Positions 40,819 through 50,591 of a stretch of 64,000 bases of DNA are shown in pieces; positions within the stretch are counted from its first letter, which is position 1, and the number at the start of each line of letters is the position of its first letter. The position numbers were made by a program, and so were the translations under genes. The notes beneath the pieces are model-generated. The model did not search any database, was not told where the DNA came from, and saw only the letters and a program-made list of their open reading frames with translations. The stretch lies in NCBI GenBank assembly GCA_946411385.1, contig CAMKDV010000001.1, forward strand, positions 62,001-126,000. Direction: 5' to 3'. This DNA comes from an uncultured Bacteroidales bacterium. GTDB lineage: Bacteria; Bacteroidota; Bacteroidia; Bacteroidales; Paludibacteraceae.

Positions 40819-43800
40819 ATGAAAAAATCACTATTCTTCCTGCTCGCTCTACTGGCTGCCACGTGCAGCATAGCGGCTCAGTCAAATGTCTCGGGGCATG
40901 TCACCCTGAAAGACAAGGAGCCCGTAGTAGGTGTAAACATCATGGTGCAGGGTACGACCTTAAGTACAGTAACGGATGTCCAGGGACACTTCGAACTGCA
41001 AGTTGAACCTGGCGTGAAGCTCGAGATCCGCTACAAAGATTATCCGGTGAGCACCGTGGTGGGAGAACCAGAGATGCAGATCATTCTGCAAGCAGGTGTT
41101 TTTACGGCTATTCGACAAGCCAAGTTGCAGCAACAACCTGCCAATTCGTCCACGCGCCTTGTAGGTAAGCTGGTTACGGAAGAAGGCGGCCCGATTGTAG
41201 GTTTTGCTACCGTCAGTCTGGGCAACCAAAACCTATCCACGACGACTAACGAGCGCGGCGAGTTCTCACTATCCTATCTGGAGGCTATCGATGAAGAGGT
41301 AATCATCGAGGCAGAAGGATTTATTGCAAGCATCGAGATGGTTCAACTGATTGAAGGACAGACAGTAGACATGGGCGACATAGTCATGACAGCCGATATC
41401 GCCCGTGAGGCACAGGAAGAAGTGCTGCTCAACCTGTCCGAAGCCGACCTGAACGATGATGAGGGCAAATCGCAATCCATCTCGTCAGCATCGAGCGCCA
41501 GTCAGGATGTATTCAACACGACCACCAGTTTTGCATGGTCGACAGGCCGTTACCGCAACCGTGGCTACGAGAACTACTACGAGACGAACTACATCAACGG
41601 ATTGGCATTCAATACGGCAGAGCGTGGTACGTTCAACTTCTCGGCTATGGGCGGCTTGAACGACGCATCGCGTAACAAGGAGGTAGTGAACAGCATCGAG
41701 GCATCGAACTTCACTTTCGGCGGCATAGGCAATGCCACAAACTACCTGATGGATGCATCGCGTTATGCACAAGGATGGAAAGTAGGCGTAGCCGGAACGA
41801 ACCGTCAGTACAAAGGCCGCGTGAACGCTACCTACGCTACCGGACCGATGGCTAACGGATGGTCAATCATTGCGCAGATCGTTTGGCGCTACTCGCCCTA
41901 CATCAATCAGAAAGGCATCATAGGTGAAGGTATAGCCTACAACTCGGGCGGCTACTTCTTCTCCGCACAGAAAGACTGGCAGAACGGCCATCGCTTGTCG
42001 CTGATCACTTTCGGTGCTCCCACCGAGCGCGGTCAGTCAGGCGCCGTGACGCAGGAGGTATACGACCTGACCGGAAGCATCAACTATAACCCCTATTGGG
42101 GCTACTGCAACGGCAAAATGCGTAACTCGCGTATCGTGAAAGCCTTCGACCCGACGGCTATCGCCTCGTACGAGTGGCAGATCGATGCTCAGCAGAAACT
42201 GAAAGCTGCCGTAGGCTACCATTACGCATTGTATTCGAACTCGGCTCTGTCGTTCTACAACGCACCTGACCCGCGTCCGGATTACTACCGTAACCTGCCG
42301 TCGTTCCTGTATGACGGACAGCTGGATGCCAACGGACAACTGATCGTGAAGGACAACACCGGCATGATGAATCCGCTCGGCCTGCCCGGACCGGACGGCT
42401 CGCTGGTGGAGCAGACATACAACGGACATGTGGTAGGCCGTACGATGGACATGGCTACCTATCAGACGCTTACCGACATGTGGAAGTCGCGCGATGACAA
42501 GACAACTCAAGTGGACTGGGATGCACTGTATGCATCGAACTACGCCAAGAATGCCAAAGATCCCAACGGATCGGCATCGTACATTGTAGAGCGTCGCCAC
42601 AACAACCTGCAAGAGGCTATCATGAACATCAATTACTCCACTTCGAAGTACAACCACCTGAAGATCACTGCCGGACTGGATGCCAAGTATGCACAAGGCA
42701 TTCACTACAAGACGGTGGACGACCTGCTGGGCGGTAACCAATGGATAGATGTTGACGCGTTTGCAGAGCGCGATATCAAAGATCTGGCAACGAACATCGG
42801 TCTGTCGCAGGTAGGTATAGAGAATGTGAAGCAGAACGATATTTTCCACCACAACCTGGCAAAGAAACAGGGCGACCGCTTCGGATACGACTACCGCATG
42901 AATATGGTGCAAGCCAACATCTGGGCGCAGAACGAGTGGACATTCAATGAGTTTGACCTCTACTACGCACTGAAAGTGGCTTACTCGTCCATGCAACGCT
43001 CGATGACGATGGTCAACGGTCGTGCCTGGTATTTGGCAACCATCAATTATAAGGAGGCAGAGAGATATCTGGGCTTGAATGCTAACGAGATCCAGTCAGG
43101 CAAAGAATTGCCGATCTATAAAGGTCAGACGCATACCTTTGTCGATCCTGCGTTCAAGCTGGGCTTCACGTACAAGATCAACGGTAGGAACCGCATCAAG
43201 TTCAATGCACTGGCACAGACGGCTGCTCCCCTGTCGCGTGACGCATACGTATCCGTACGTGTACACGACCGCGTGATCGATCCTATCTATACGCACGACA
43301 AAGCCACGAACCTGGCTGAGTATTACGCTGCATCGCAGAAGATTGTCGGCGGTGACCTGACGTACGAATTCAACTACCAGCCTATCCGCGGCCGTATTAC
43401 TGCCTACTATACGCAGTTCTGGAACGGCTCGGAGATGAACGGCTACTATGACGATCAGACCCGCACCTTCGTCAATCAGACGCTTACGGGCATCAACCGT
43501 GCTCACCGCGGTATAGAAGCTGCTGCTGCAGTCAAGCTGGGCAAATATTTCACCCTGACCGGTGCAGTGAACGCAGCCGACTACCGTTACACCTCGAATG
43601 CGATGGCAATAACCTCAGCCGAAAACGGTATGGCTTTCGGAGAAAAGGCCGACAAATCGCCTATCCTGGAGCTCACCGACTCGATCTACATGAACGGTTT
43701 GCGCGTAGCTAACGGTCCGCAGCTGACGGCATCACTCAAGCTGTCGTTCTTCCACTCGAAGATGTGGTTTGCCGACATCACCTGCACCTACTACGACTGG

Positions 43801-44277
43801 AACTATCTGGATATAGCTCCGTCGCGCCGCATGAAGAGTCTGTACTCGGATGCATATATCATTGACGGTGTGGAATACAATGCCAACGGTTCGTACAAGG
43901 ATGTAGGCGCATTGTCGGGCAACGTGGACAAGTTCGGCACACCTATCCTGAATTATCCGTACAACCTGATGGCTTCGCAAGAGTCGCTTGTCAGCTCCAA
44001 TGTATGGCATCGCTTCGTTATCGACGCCAGTGTAGGAAAACTGATCTATCTGCCTAACCGTCAGCAGTTGTCGATCAACCTGTCGGTAACCAACCTGACC
44101 AACAACACGCATCTGAAGACCGGCGGCTACCAGCAAGCCCGTCTACCGCGTGCTACCAAGCAGGGCGAACCCAATGGAGCCAACTCCACCCTGACAACGA
44201 ATGCATGGAAATTCCCGTCGAAGTACTACTACGCTTGGGGAACGAACTTCTATCTGAGTCTGACCTACAAGTTCTAA
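40819..44277 (+). CDS. TonB-dependent outer-membrane receptor with two carboxypeptidase-regulatory-like domains
   Basis: 1152 residues from ATG 40819 (MKKSLFFLLALLAATCSIAA signal peptide). The frame continues upstream to 40756, but that part is not signal-like. Two beta-sandwich domains occur at about 25-95 (VSGHVTLKDKEPVVGVNIMV) and 118-200 (LVGKLVTEEGGPIVGFATVS). A plug-like region follows (about 225-320), then a long beta-barrel ending LSLTYKF, with the usual terminal Phe. No SusD partner is present; the next gene is a DUF5689 lipoprotein, suggesting a non-glycan substrate. Barrel sequence is rich in Tyr/Asn repeats. Confidence 0.88.
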   Translation: MKKSLFFLLALLAATCSIAAQSNVSGHVTLKDKEPVVGVNIMVQGTTLSTVTDVQGHFELQVEPGVKLEIRYKDYPVSTVVGEPEMQIILQAGVFTAIRQAKLQQQPANSSTRLVGKLVTEEGGPIVGFATVSLGNQNLSTTTNERGEFSLSYLEAIDEEVIIEAEGFIASIEMVQLIEGQTVDMGDIVMTADIAREAQEEVLLNLSEADLNDDEGKSQSISSASSASQDVFNTTTSFAWSTGRYRNRGYENYYETNYINGLAFNTAERGTFNFSAMGGLNDASRNKEVVNSIEASNFTFGGIGNATNYLMDASRYAQGWKVGVAGTNRQYKGRVNATYATGPMANGWSIIAQIVWRYSPYINQKGIIGEGIAYNSGGYFFSAQKDWQNGHRLSLITFGAPTERGQSGAVTQEVYDLTGSINYNPYWGYCNGKMRNSRIVKAFDPTAIASYEWQIDAQQKLKAAVGYHYALYSNSALSFYNAPDPRPDYYRNLPSFLYDGQLDANGQLIVKDNTGMMNPLGLPGPDGSLVEQTYNGHVVGRTMDMATYQTLTDMWKSRDDKTTQVDWDALYASNYAKNAKDPNGSASYIVERRHNNLQEAIMNINYSTSKYNHLKITAGLDAKYAQGIHYKTVDDLLGGNQWIDVDAFAERDIKDLATNIGLSQVGIENVKQNDIFHHNLAKKQGDRFGYDYRMNMVQANIWAQNEWTFNEFDLYYALKVAYSSMQRSMTMVNGRAWYLATINYKEAERYLGLNANEIQSGKELPIYKGQTHTFVDPAFKLGFTYKINGRNRIKFNALAQTAAPLSRDAYVSVRVHDRVIDPIYTHDKATNLAEYYAASQKIVGGDLTYEFNYQPIRGRITAYYTQFWNGSEMNGYYDDQTRTFVNQTLTGINRAHRGIEAAAAVKLGKYFTLTGAVNAADYRYTSNAMAITSAENGMAFGEKADKSPILELTDSIYMNGLRVANGPQLTASLKLSFFHSKMWFADITCTYYDWNYLDIAPSRRMKSLYSDAYIIDGVEYNANGSYKDVGALSGNVDKFGTPILNYPYNLMASQESLVSSNVWHRFVIDASVGKLIYLPNRQQLSINLSVTNLTNNTHLKTGGYQQARLPRATKQGEPNGANSTLTTNAWKFPSKYYYAWGTNFYLSLTYKF

Positions 44278-44324
44278 AGATATAAACGGCTTAACAAGAT
44301 TACTGACAATAAATTCATACGAAT

Positions 44325-45536
44325 ATGAAAGCATATCAATATATCAGCATCGCAGCAGTAACCATAGGTTTGGCTGCTTGCCATTACGACGTTAATCCAG
44401 AGAGCCTGTATCTGTCAGAACAGCAAGTGGCAGACGAAGTGGCAGACGGCACGCTGTACACGCTCAACGACTTTCTGGATGCGTACATGACAGAGGAAGG
44501 CAACTACCTGTCCGATACCTCGCTATACCGCACCCGTTCCACCAACGGCGACGGCACCTATCTGTTCTCTATTGATACGCTGCCTTCTACCGGCAAGGGT
44601 ATCTACATCCGCGGCCGCGTAACGACCGATGATTACGGAGGCAACTTCTACAAAGCACTGGTTATCCAGCAGATTGTGAACGGAGAGCAGCAGAACCTTC
44701 GTCTGAGCGTTGACCTTGGTTCGGTATCCGGCATGTTCCCTCGCGGACAAGAGGTGCTCATCAAGTGCAACGGACTGGCTATCGGCCGCTATGCCAACCA
44801 GCCGCAATTGTGCGTTCCGTCGTACAACAACAACACGAATGCCCAGAACTACGAGCAGAAAGTAGGTTGGGCTCCTGGACGTATACCTGCTCCCATCTGC
44901 CGTACGCACTTTAAGCGTATCGGTTTGCCCGATGCAAGCAAGTTGCAGTACGACACACTGACTATCGCTCAGTGTATAGCCAACTACAGCGACATCAAGG
45001 CTGCCCGTAAGGTGGACGGCAAACTGGTGGTGGTAAACAATATCTGGTTCGACGGTTTGTACAACGACACCAAAGGTAGAGATACATGCCACCACTACAA
45101 GAACACCGCCTACAAAGCTGATCATCCGGATGAGGCAGAATCGTATGGTGTACCTAAACAGGACGGTAACTCCGCCGTATTTGGTCCCACAACCGGTAAC
45201 ATCGGCTATCCGCAAGGACGCTGTATTACGGATGGTAAAGACTGGACACTTGTTTCCACCTCGGAATATGCCAAGTATGCCTATTTCTATCTGCCATACG
45301 AGCTCGTATCGAATGCTGCGGGTAACGATGCCATCGTCTATGGCACCTACAAAGGTTCCGTACGCGGCATCCTGGGCTACTATATGGATAATGCCGGTTA
45401 CTCTCCGGATCAGTCCAAATGGTCGATCACCATTTGCGATCTGAGCGACCTGAATCTGCATTCTGACGGTTCGTTGGCAAGTAAAGGCGGCAAGGAAGCC
45501 GGTGCGGAGTGGACACCTGAAGAATGGGTTGAATAA
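44325..45536 (+). CDS. DUF5689 domain lipoprotein
   Basis: 403 residues. The lipoprotein signal ends in IGLAAC (Cys19). Residues about 40-260 fit DUF5689, with an OB-like core (IYIRGRVTTDDYGGNFYKAL, then LVIQQIVNGEQQNLRLSVDL). The C-terminal region is beta-rich and unassigned. DUF5689 lipoproteins commonly pair with TonB-dependent receptors in Bacteroidota, and this gene follows one after 47 bp, so it is probably the surface partner of the receptor. The ligand is unknown. Confidence 0.85.
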   Translation: MKAYQYISIAAVTIGLAACHYDVNPESLYLSEQQVADEVADGTLYTLNDFLDAYMTEEGNYLSDTSLYRTRSTNGDGTYLFSIDTLPSTGKGIYIRGRVTTDDYGGNFYKALVIQQIVNGEQQNLRLSVDLGSVSGMFPRGQEVLIKCNGLAIGRYANQPQLCVPSYNNNTNAQNYEQKVGWAPGRIPAPICRTHFKRIGLPDASKLQYDTLTIAQCIANYSDIKAARKVDGKLVVVNNIWFDGLYNDTKGRDTCHHYKNTAYKADHPDEAESYGVPKQDGNSAVFGPTTGNIGYPQGRCITDGKDWTLVSTSEYAKYAYFYLPYELVSNAAGNDAIVYGTYKGSVRGILGYYMDNAGYSPDQSKWSITICDLSDLNLHSDGSLASKGGKEAGAEWTPEEWVE

Positions 45537-45546
45537 TACGGAAACG

Positions 45547-46032
45547 ATGACCTATCTGGATATAATCATACTGCTACCTGTCGTGTATGGCATCGTGCGC
45601 GGCATCATGCGAGGTCTGGTGCGCGAGGTGTTTGCCCTCGTAGGTATCATCCTGGGTGTTGTTGTGGCGCGTATCTATGCCGATAGCGTAACAGTATGGT
45701 TAGGTCAGATCATCACGATAGAGGCCACTTTGCTCAAGCCCGTAGCTGCATTCATCATCTTCATCGTAGTAGCCGTCGTATGCAATGTGCTGGCAATGCT
45801 GCTCACCAAACTGATGAAGTTCATCTCGCTGGGTTGGCTCAACCGGCTGATAGGCGGCGTGTTCGGCGCAGTGAAGTGGATACTTATACTCACAGTGATC
45901 GTTGCTTTTGTGGACATCCTGGATGGTGTGCTGCATTTCATCCGGCCCGAACTAAAAGAGAATTCGCCCGTATGGACCTATGCTCTACAGCTCGCTTCCA
46001 CGCTGAAAGCAATGATCTTTCCTGCATCATAA
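45547..46032 (+). CDS. CvpA family membrane protein
   Basis: 161 residues from ATG 45547 (MTYLDIIILLPVVYGIVRGI); an upstream ATG at 45502 overlaps the DUF5689 gene and is not conserved-looking. Four predicted membrane helices (about 5-22, 27-45, 62-83 and 103-125) and the family pattern G-x-x-R-G-x-x-R-E (VRGIMRGLVREVFAL) are present. CvpA proteins are linked to colicin V production in E. coli and to envelope homeostasis; mechanism unknown. Confidence 0.9.
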   Translation: MTYLDIIILLPVVYGIVRGIMRGLVREVFALVGIILGVVVARIYADSVTVWLGQIITIEATLLKPVAAFIIFIVVAVVCNVLAMLLTKLMKFISLGWLNRLIGGVFGAVKWILILTVIVAFVDILDGVLHFIRPELKENSPVWTYALQLASTLKAMIFPAS

Positions 46033-46062
46033 ATAATCGTACAAATCTAATAATCAAACACA

Positions 46063-46719
46063 ATGGAAAAATATACTCCTCAACAAGCCCTTGATTTTAT
46101 CTATGCGTCCGGTCATACGCAAGGATTGCCTAGCCGCTACGAGGCACAGGCTATGCTGCCGGATATCAATGCTCACTTCAAAATCGGCATCCGCCAGTCA
46201 AGCATCAAAGTGATCAACGGGCAGAAAGTGACGGCATTCATTACGCCTAAATATGTAAGTATCGAAGATATGCTGAACTATCTGCGCTCGCGTATGGATG
46301 GTGTCGACACGGAAGAGGTGACTGAGAATGTGGAAGAAGAAGATAAGGAAACCAATCCTATCGTTCGCATCTTGCGTCATGCCGTTTTCCATGTGCATCC
46401 GTCGGCTACCGGCACGCTGGAAGAAGCCATCATCAAGGCTATCAACCGTTGCATATCCTCGCGTACGCTGGAGCCGAGCAAGGAGAAACTGAGCGTACAT
46501 ATAGCCGGTACCTCTGATGATGTAACGTATGGCTTCGTAATGAAGGAGAGGCCGAAAGCGGAAGCGTTCACCATCCCATTCTGCATCCTGCGTGATGCCA
46601 ACAGTATGGGCGGCTCGGCCGTGACCTACACCGGCCATCTGCTCACGCCGCTTCATGCCCACGACATCGCATCCATTGGCCAATGCCTGACCGAAGTGAT
46701 AAAGTACATCAAAGAGTAA
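46063..46719 (+). CDS. unrecognised cytoplasmic protein
   Basis: 218 residues, no signal peptide or membrane segment. I do not recognise the family. An N-terminal part (MEKYTPQQALDFIYASGHTQ to about 90) and a C-terminal part (about 115-218; FTIPFCILRDANSMGGSAV, LTPLHAHDIASIGQCLTEVI) flank an acidic linker (VEEEDKETNP). It sits 30 bp after cvpA and 27 bp before dnaX, so it is likely cotranscribed with them. Codon use looks like its neighbours. Confidence 0.8.
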   Translation: MEKYTPQQALDFIYASGHTQGLPSRYEAQAMLPDINAHFKIGIRQSSIKVINGQKVTAFITPKYVSIEDMLNYLRSRMDGVDTEEVTENVEEEDKETNPIVRILRHAVFHVHPSATGTLEEAIIKAINRCISSRTLEPSKEKLSVHIAGTSDDVTYGFVMKERPKAEAFTIPFCILRDANSMGGSAVTYTGHLLTPLHAHDIASIGQCLTEVIKYIKE

Positions 46720-46746
46720 CGGCGATTCGATACATAACACATAGTA

Positions 46747-48504
46747 ATGGATAACAACAAGTACATAGTCTCTGCACGCAAGTACAGGCCAAGCACGTTC
46801 GAGAGCGTAGTAGGACAAAAAGCACTGACCGAGACGCTTCGCAACACCATCCGTCAGGACAAGCTGGCGCATGCCTATCTGTTCTGCGGTCCGCGAGGTG
46901 TGGGCAAGACAACATGCGCGCGCATCTTTGCCAAGACAATCAACTGTCTAAATCCTACATCCACCCACGATGCATGCAACGAATGCGAGTCCTGCACGGC
47001 ATTCAACCAGCAGCGGTCGTTCAACATCCACGAACTGGACGCAGCCTCCAACAACAGCGTGGATGATATCCGCAACCTGATCGAGCAGGTACGCATCCCG
47101 CCGCAGATAGGCAAGTACAGTGTGTATATCATCGACGAGGTACACATGCTCAGTTCGGGCGCATTCAATGCCCTATTGAAGACGCTTGAAGAGCCGCCTT
47201 CGTATGCTGTGTTCATCCTGGCTACGACCGAGAAGCACAAAGTACCTGCCACCATCCTGAGCCGTTGTCAGATATATGATTTCCAGCGCATCACGGTGGC
47301 TGACATCATCCATTACTTGCAATATGTGGCGTCACAGGAAGGTATCTCCGCAACGGAAGACGCACTGAACGTAGTAGCGCAGAAAGCCGACGGAGGTATG
47401 CGTGACGCACTCAGCATCTTCGACCAACTGGTAGCTTTCTGTGGCAATACGCTTACCTACGAGCGGGCCATCGAGGTACTGAATGTACTGGATACCGAGT
47501 ATTACTTCCGCATGACCGACCTGCTGCTGCACGGTCAGGTTCATCAAGCTTTGCTGCTGTTCAACGAAGTGCTGGAGAAAGGTTTTGATGCGGGCAATTT
47601 CATGAGCGGCTTCGCGCAACATCTGCGCGATGTGCTTGTATCCCATGATGCAGCTACCATCGCACTGATCGAGACGTCCGACTCTATCCGCCAGCATTAC
47701 AAGCAGCAGGCTGCTACTACTCCAGCCACCTGGATATTCAAGGCGCTAAGCGCCATCGTGGATGCCGAGGCAGCTTATCGCGTAAGCAAAAACAAACGGC
47801 TAAGCGTCGAACTTATGCTCATCAAGCTGGCTGCCATCAGCAATCAGCAACCGGCGCCGCAGGTAGCACAAACCGTACCTGCTCCCACGCAAGCGGTTCA
47901 GCAGCCCGTAGCCCAAGCTGCCCGTCCGGCAGCACAGCCTGTAGCACAAGCCACGCCAAAGAATGAACCGCAGGTAAAGCCGCAAGCGGCTGCACAGTCA
48001 GCACCGCAAGGTATGCCTACCATACCTCAAATGCCGAACTTGCCTACCATACCTACGTTCAATACGGCTGCTCCGTCATCGGCATCACAACCGTCCGGCG
48101 CACAACAGCCAACAGCCGCTGCTCCGGTAGCACAACAGCGTAACACCCCTTTTACGGCAGACCAACTTAACGGCGCGTGGGTTGGCCTGAAAGCGAAGTT
48201 CAAGAAAGAACAGCGCCTCATAGCGATGCTCGATGCGCATCGCCCCACTTTGCTGGATGATCATACGGCTCTTGTCACCTTCGTCAACCCATGGCAGGAA
48301 GAGGAGTTCAAGCATTTTAGCCGACAGATACTTGCGGAGTTGCATAATGCCCTACAGAACGACCTGCTTCAGCTGCGCACCGTGGTGTCAGAAGAAGTGA
48401 TGGCTACCAAAGCTTACACAGCTGAGGAGAAATACAAACTCCTGCTGGAGATGAACCCATACCTCGGGGAGTTCAAGAAACGATTCAACATGTTATTGGA
48501 ATAA
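46747..48504 (+). CDS. dnaX: DNA polymerase III gamma/tau subunit
   Basis: 585 residues. The N-terminal AAA+ clamp-loader core has YRPSTFESVVGQKALTETL, Walker A FCGPRGVGKTTCARIFA, a zinc-binding cysteine set (CLNPTSTHDACNECESC), Walker B VYIIDEVHML, and the SRC motif in ILSRCQIYDF. Residues about 375-465 form a Gln/Pro/Ala-rich flexible linker, followed by a tau-like C-terminal domain. It loads the sliding clamp and couples polymerases at the fork. I saw no slippery A-run frameshift signal near the linker. Confidence 0.95.
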   Translation: MDNNKYIVSARKYRPSTFESVVGQKALTETLRNTIRQDKLAHAYLFCGPRGVGKTTCARIFAKTINCLNPTSTHDACNECESCTAFNQQRSFNIHELDAASNNSVDDIRNLIEQVRIPPQIGKYSVYIIDEVHMLSSGAFNALLKTLEEPPSYAVFILATTEKHKVPATILSRCQIYDFQRITVADIIHYLQYVASQEGISATEDALNVVAQKADGGMRDALSIFDQLVAFCGNTLTYERAIEVLNVLDTEYYFRMTDLLLHGQVHQALLLFNEVLEKGFDAGNFMSGFAQHLRDVLVSHDAATIALIETSDSIRQHYKQQAATTPATWIFKALSAIVDAEAAYRVSKNKRLSVELMLIKLAAISNQQPAPQVAQTVPAPTQAVQQPVAQAARPAAQPVAQATPKNEPQVKPQAAAQSAPQGMPTIPQMPNLPTIPTFNTAAPSSASQPSGAQQPTAAAPVAQQRNTPFTADQLNGAWVGLKAKFKKEQRLIAMLDAHRPTLLDDHTALVTFVNPWQEEEFKHFSRQILAELHNALQNDLLQLRTVVSEEVMATKAYTAEEKYKLLLEMNPYLGEFKKRFNMLLE

Positions 48505-48517
48505 TATACATATGGTA

Positions 48518-50587
48518 ATGAAACATATCTACTCTACTCTTTTATCCATCACCCTTATCCTGGCTGCCGTCATGCCTGTCTCGGCACGAACGACGCGCTT
48601 TGCCGTGCTTACCGATACGCATGTCTCTGCACCTACCATCGTATACGATACCTTGCAGAGTGACGACACGCTGGCAATACTGGACGAGCCCGTTCTGGTG
48701 CCGCGCACGATAGTGGGAGAAGCCCAACAGGCATTGGCATTGTGCACCGAAGACATGTCGGGGCAGGAATTATCGTTCATTCTGCACGCCGGCGATATGA
48801 CGGAGAATGGTGACTCACTCTCGCTACGTTGTGTACGCGCACTACTGGACAGCACGCATATACCCTATTATGTGACCTGCGGCAATCACGAGACGACCTG
48901 GAGCCGTTCGGCCTTGATGGATCTGCGCGCCGTGTTCGATTCGGTTCGCTTTGCACAGAATATCAATGGTATGTTGTTCCTTGGCATGAACAGCGGACCT
49001 ATCCTTCGAATGTCCGATGGTCATATCTCGCCGGCAGATACGCTTTGGGCACGCCAATGGCTGGATTCGCTGGGCATGCAGCCTACCTTCGTCATCACGC
49101 ACTATCCGCTGCAGAACGGCGATGTGGACAACTGGTATGATCTGACCAATATCCTCCGCCAATACAACACGCAGGTGATCATCAGCGGCCATCATCATCG
49201 CAACAAACATCTGATGGCAGACGGTATAGACAATATCGTATGCCGCACGTCGCTGCCGGATGATGATATCAGCACCTATACGATCGTGGAGGTAACCGAC
49301 GACAGCATCCGATTCATGGAGCGCAGCCTGTATGTCAGCCGCGATACCACGACACAGCCCGCTACGCTTCAGCTGCGTCAAGCATCCACCCGCCAATGGG
49401 CATCACTACCTCTGAAGCGTCGTACGTTTGCCATGCCCGACACGACCTTGTTGCCATCTTATGCAGTGAATGACAGCGACACGCTGGTGGCTCCGATATG
49501 GAAGCGCACAATGCCTGTCAGCTTCTATGCCTCGCCTGTGGAGAACTACGGACGTATCTATATAGGTGATGACAACGGCACGTTCTATGCCTTTGACAAG
49601 GATAACGGCAAGATTCTCTGGCGCTACAAGACCACACGCCGCATCGTAGGTACGGCTGCCGTGCAGGACGGTCGAGTAGTATTCGGTAGTGCCAACGGAT
49701 ATATCTATTGCTTGAGCGTGGAGCAAGGCCGTCTGCTCTGGCGCGTACGTACGCCCAAGCCTGTGACAGGCTCTGTGACGATTGACGGACCAAACGTGTA
49801 TGTAGGCAGTTCGGACAGCTGCCTGTATGCCATCAAGCTGATGACCGGCGCTCCGCTGTGGACATACAAGGGATTCGGCGACTATTGCATAGCCAAGCCG
49901 CTGGTATACAAGAACAAATTGTACGTAGGAGCTTGGGATGGCTATTTCTATGCCTTCGACAAGCGCAAAGGCAAACTGCTGTGGCGCTGGAACAACGGCA
50001 AGACCAACCGCAAACTATCTCCGGCAGCCGTATGGCCGTGTGCGGATAACAAGCGCGTCTATATCGTAGCGCCTGACCGTTACCTTACAGCCTTGAATGT
50101 CGACTCGGGAACAGTCAGCATGCGCACCAACCGCTGGCAGGTACGCGAGTCACTCGGCATGCAGGATACGCTGCTGTTTGCCAAGACGATGCGCGACACC
50201 ATCATAGCCATCAACCTCAAAGCCGACACCCTGCTATGGGCTACCGATGCCGGATTTGGGTATGAACATGCTCCCACCCAGCTGATTGCCAGAGATACCG
50301 TACTGTTTGTCACGACCAAGAACGGTCTGATAACAGCCTTGCATACGCAGACCGGCGAGATACTCTGGCAGCACAAGATAGGCAACAGTCTGCTCAGTAC
50401 GCCCTGTGCGCTATCGGCAACCGATGTGGTAGTAGCATCGTCCGACGGTACGATTGCACGTATCGGCAAACGGGAGCCTATCCTGCCGGATACGACGCTC
50501 ATGCCGATCGACTCGTTATCGGCTATCCCCGTTGATGCGCAAGCACAACCTTTTGACCCGAACACGCTACCTGTGGATGAAGACTAA
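48518..50587 (+). CDS. metallophosphoesterase fused to PQQ-type beta-propeller, exported
   Basis: About 689 residues with a signal peptide (MKHIYSTLLSITLILAAVMP). Residues about 25-275 carry a complete calcineurin-like phosphoesterase set: LTDTH, HAGDMTENGD, CGNHET, ITHYP and GHHHRN. Residues about 325-640 hold at least five PQQ/quinoprotein-type blades (YIGDDNGTFYAFDKDNGKIL, VFGSANGYIYCLSVEQGRLL, YVGAWDGYFYAFDKRKGKLL). The propeller probably binds a partner or substrate, as there is no sign of PQQ synthesis nearby. The substrate is unknown. Start M3 (48518) is chosen over the ATG at 48512, as both give similar signals. Confidence 0.88.
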   Translation: MKHIYSTLLSITLILAAVMPVSARTTRFAVLTDTHVSAPTIVYDTLQSDDTLAILDEPVLVPRTIVGEAQQALALCTEDMSGQELSFILHAGDMTENGDSLSLRCVRALLDSTHIPYYVTCGNHETTWSRSALMDLRAVFDSVRFAQNINGMLFLGMNSGPILRMSDGHISPADTLWARQWLDSLGMQPTFVITHYPLQNGDVDNWYDLTNILRQYNTQVIISGHHHRNKHLMADGIDNIVCRTSLPDDDISTYTIVEVTDDSIRFMERSLYVSRDTTTQPATLQLRQASTRQWASLPLKRRTFAMPDTTLLPSYAVNDSDTLVAPIWKRTMPVSFYASPVENYGRIYIGDDNGTFYAFDKDNGKILWRYKTTRRIVGTAAVQDGRVVFGSANGYIYCLSVEQGRLLWRVRTPKPVTGSVTIDGPNVYVGSSDSCLYAIKLMTGAPLWTYKGFGDYCIAKPLVYKNKLYVGAWDGYFYAFDKRKGKLLWRWNNGKTNRKLSPAAVWPCADNKRVYIVAPDRYLTALNVDSGTVSMRTNRWQVRESLGMQDTLLFAKTMRDTIIAINLKADTLLWATDAGFGYEHAPTQLIARDTVLFVTTKNGLITALHTQTGEILWQHKIGNSLLSTPCALSATDVVVASSDGTIARIGKREPILPDTTLMPIDSLSAIPVDAQAQPFDPNTLPVDED

Positions 50588-50591
50588 GGTC

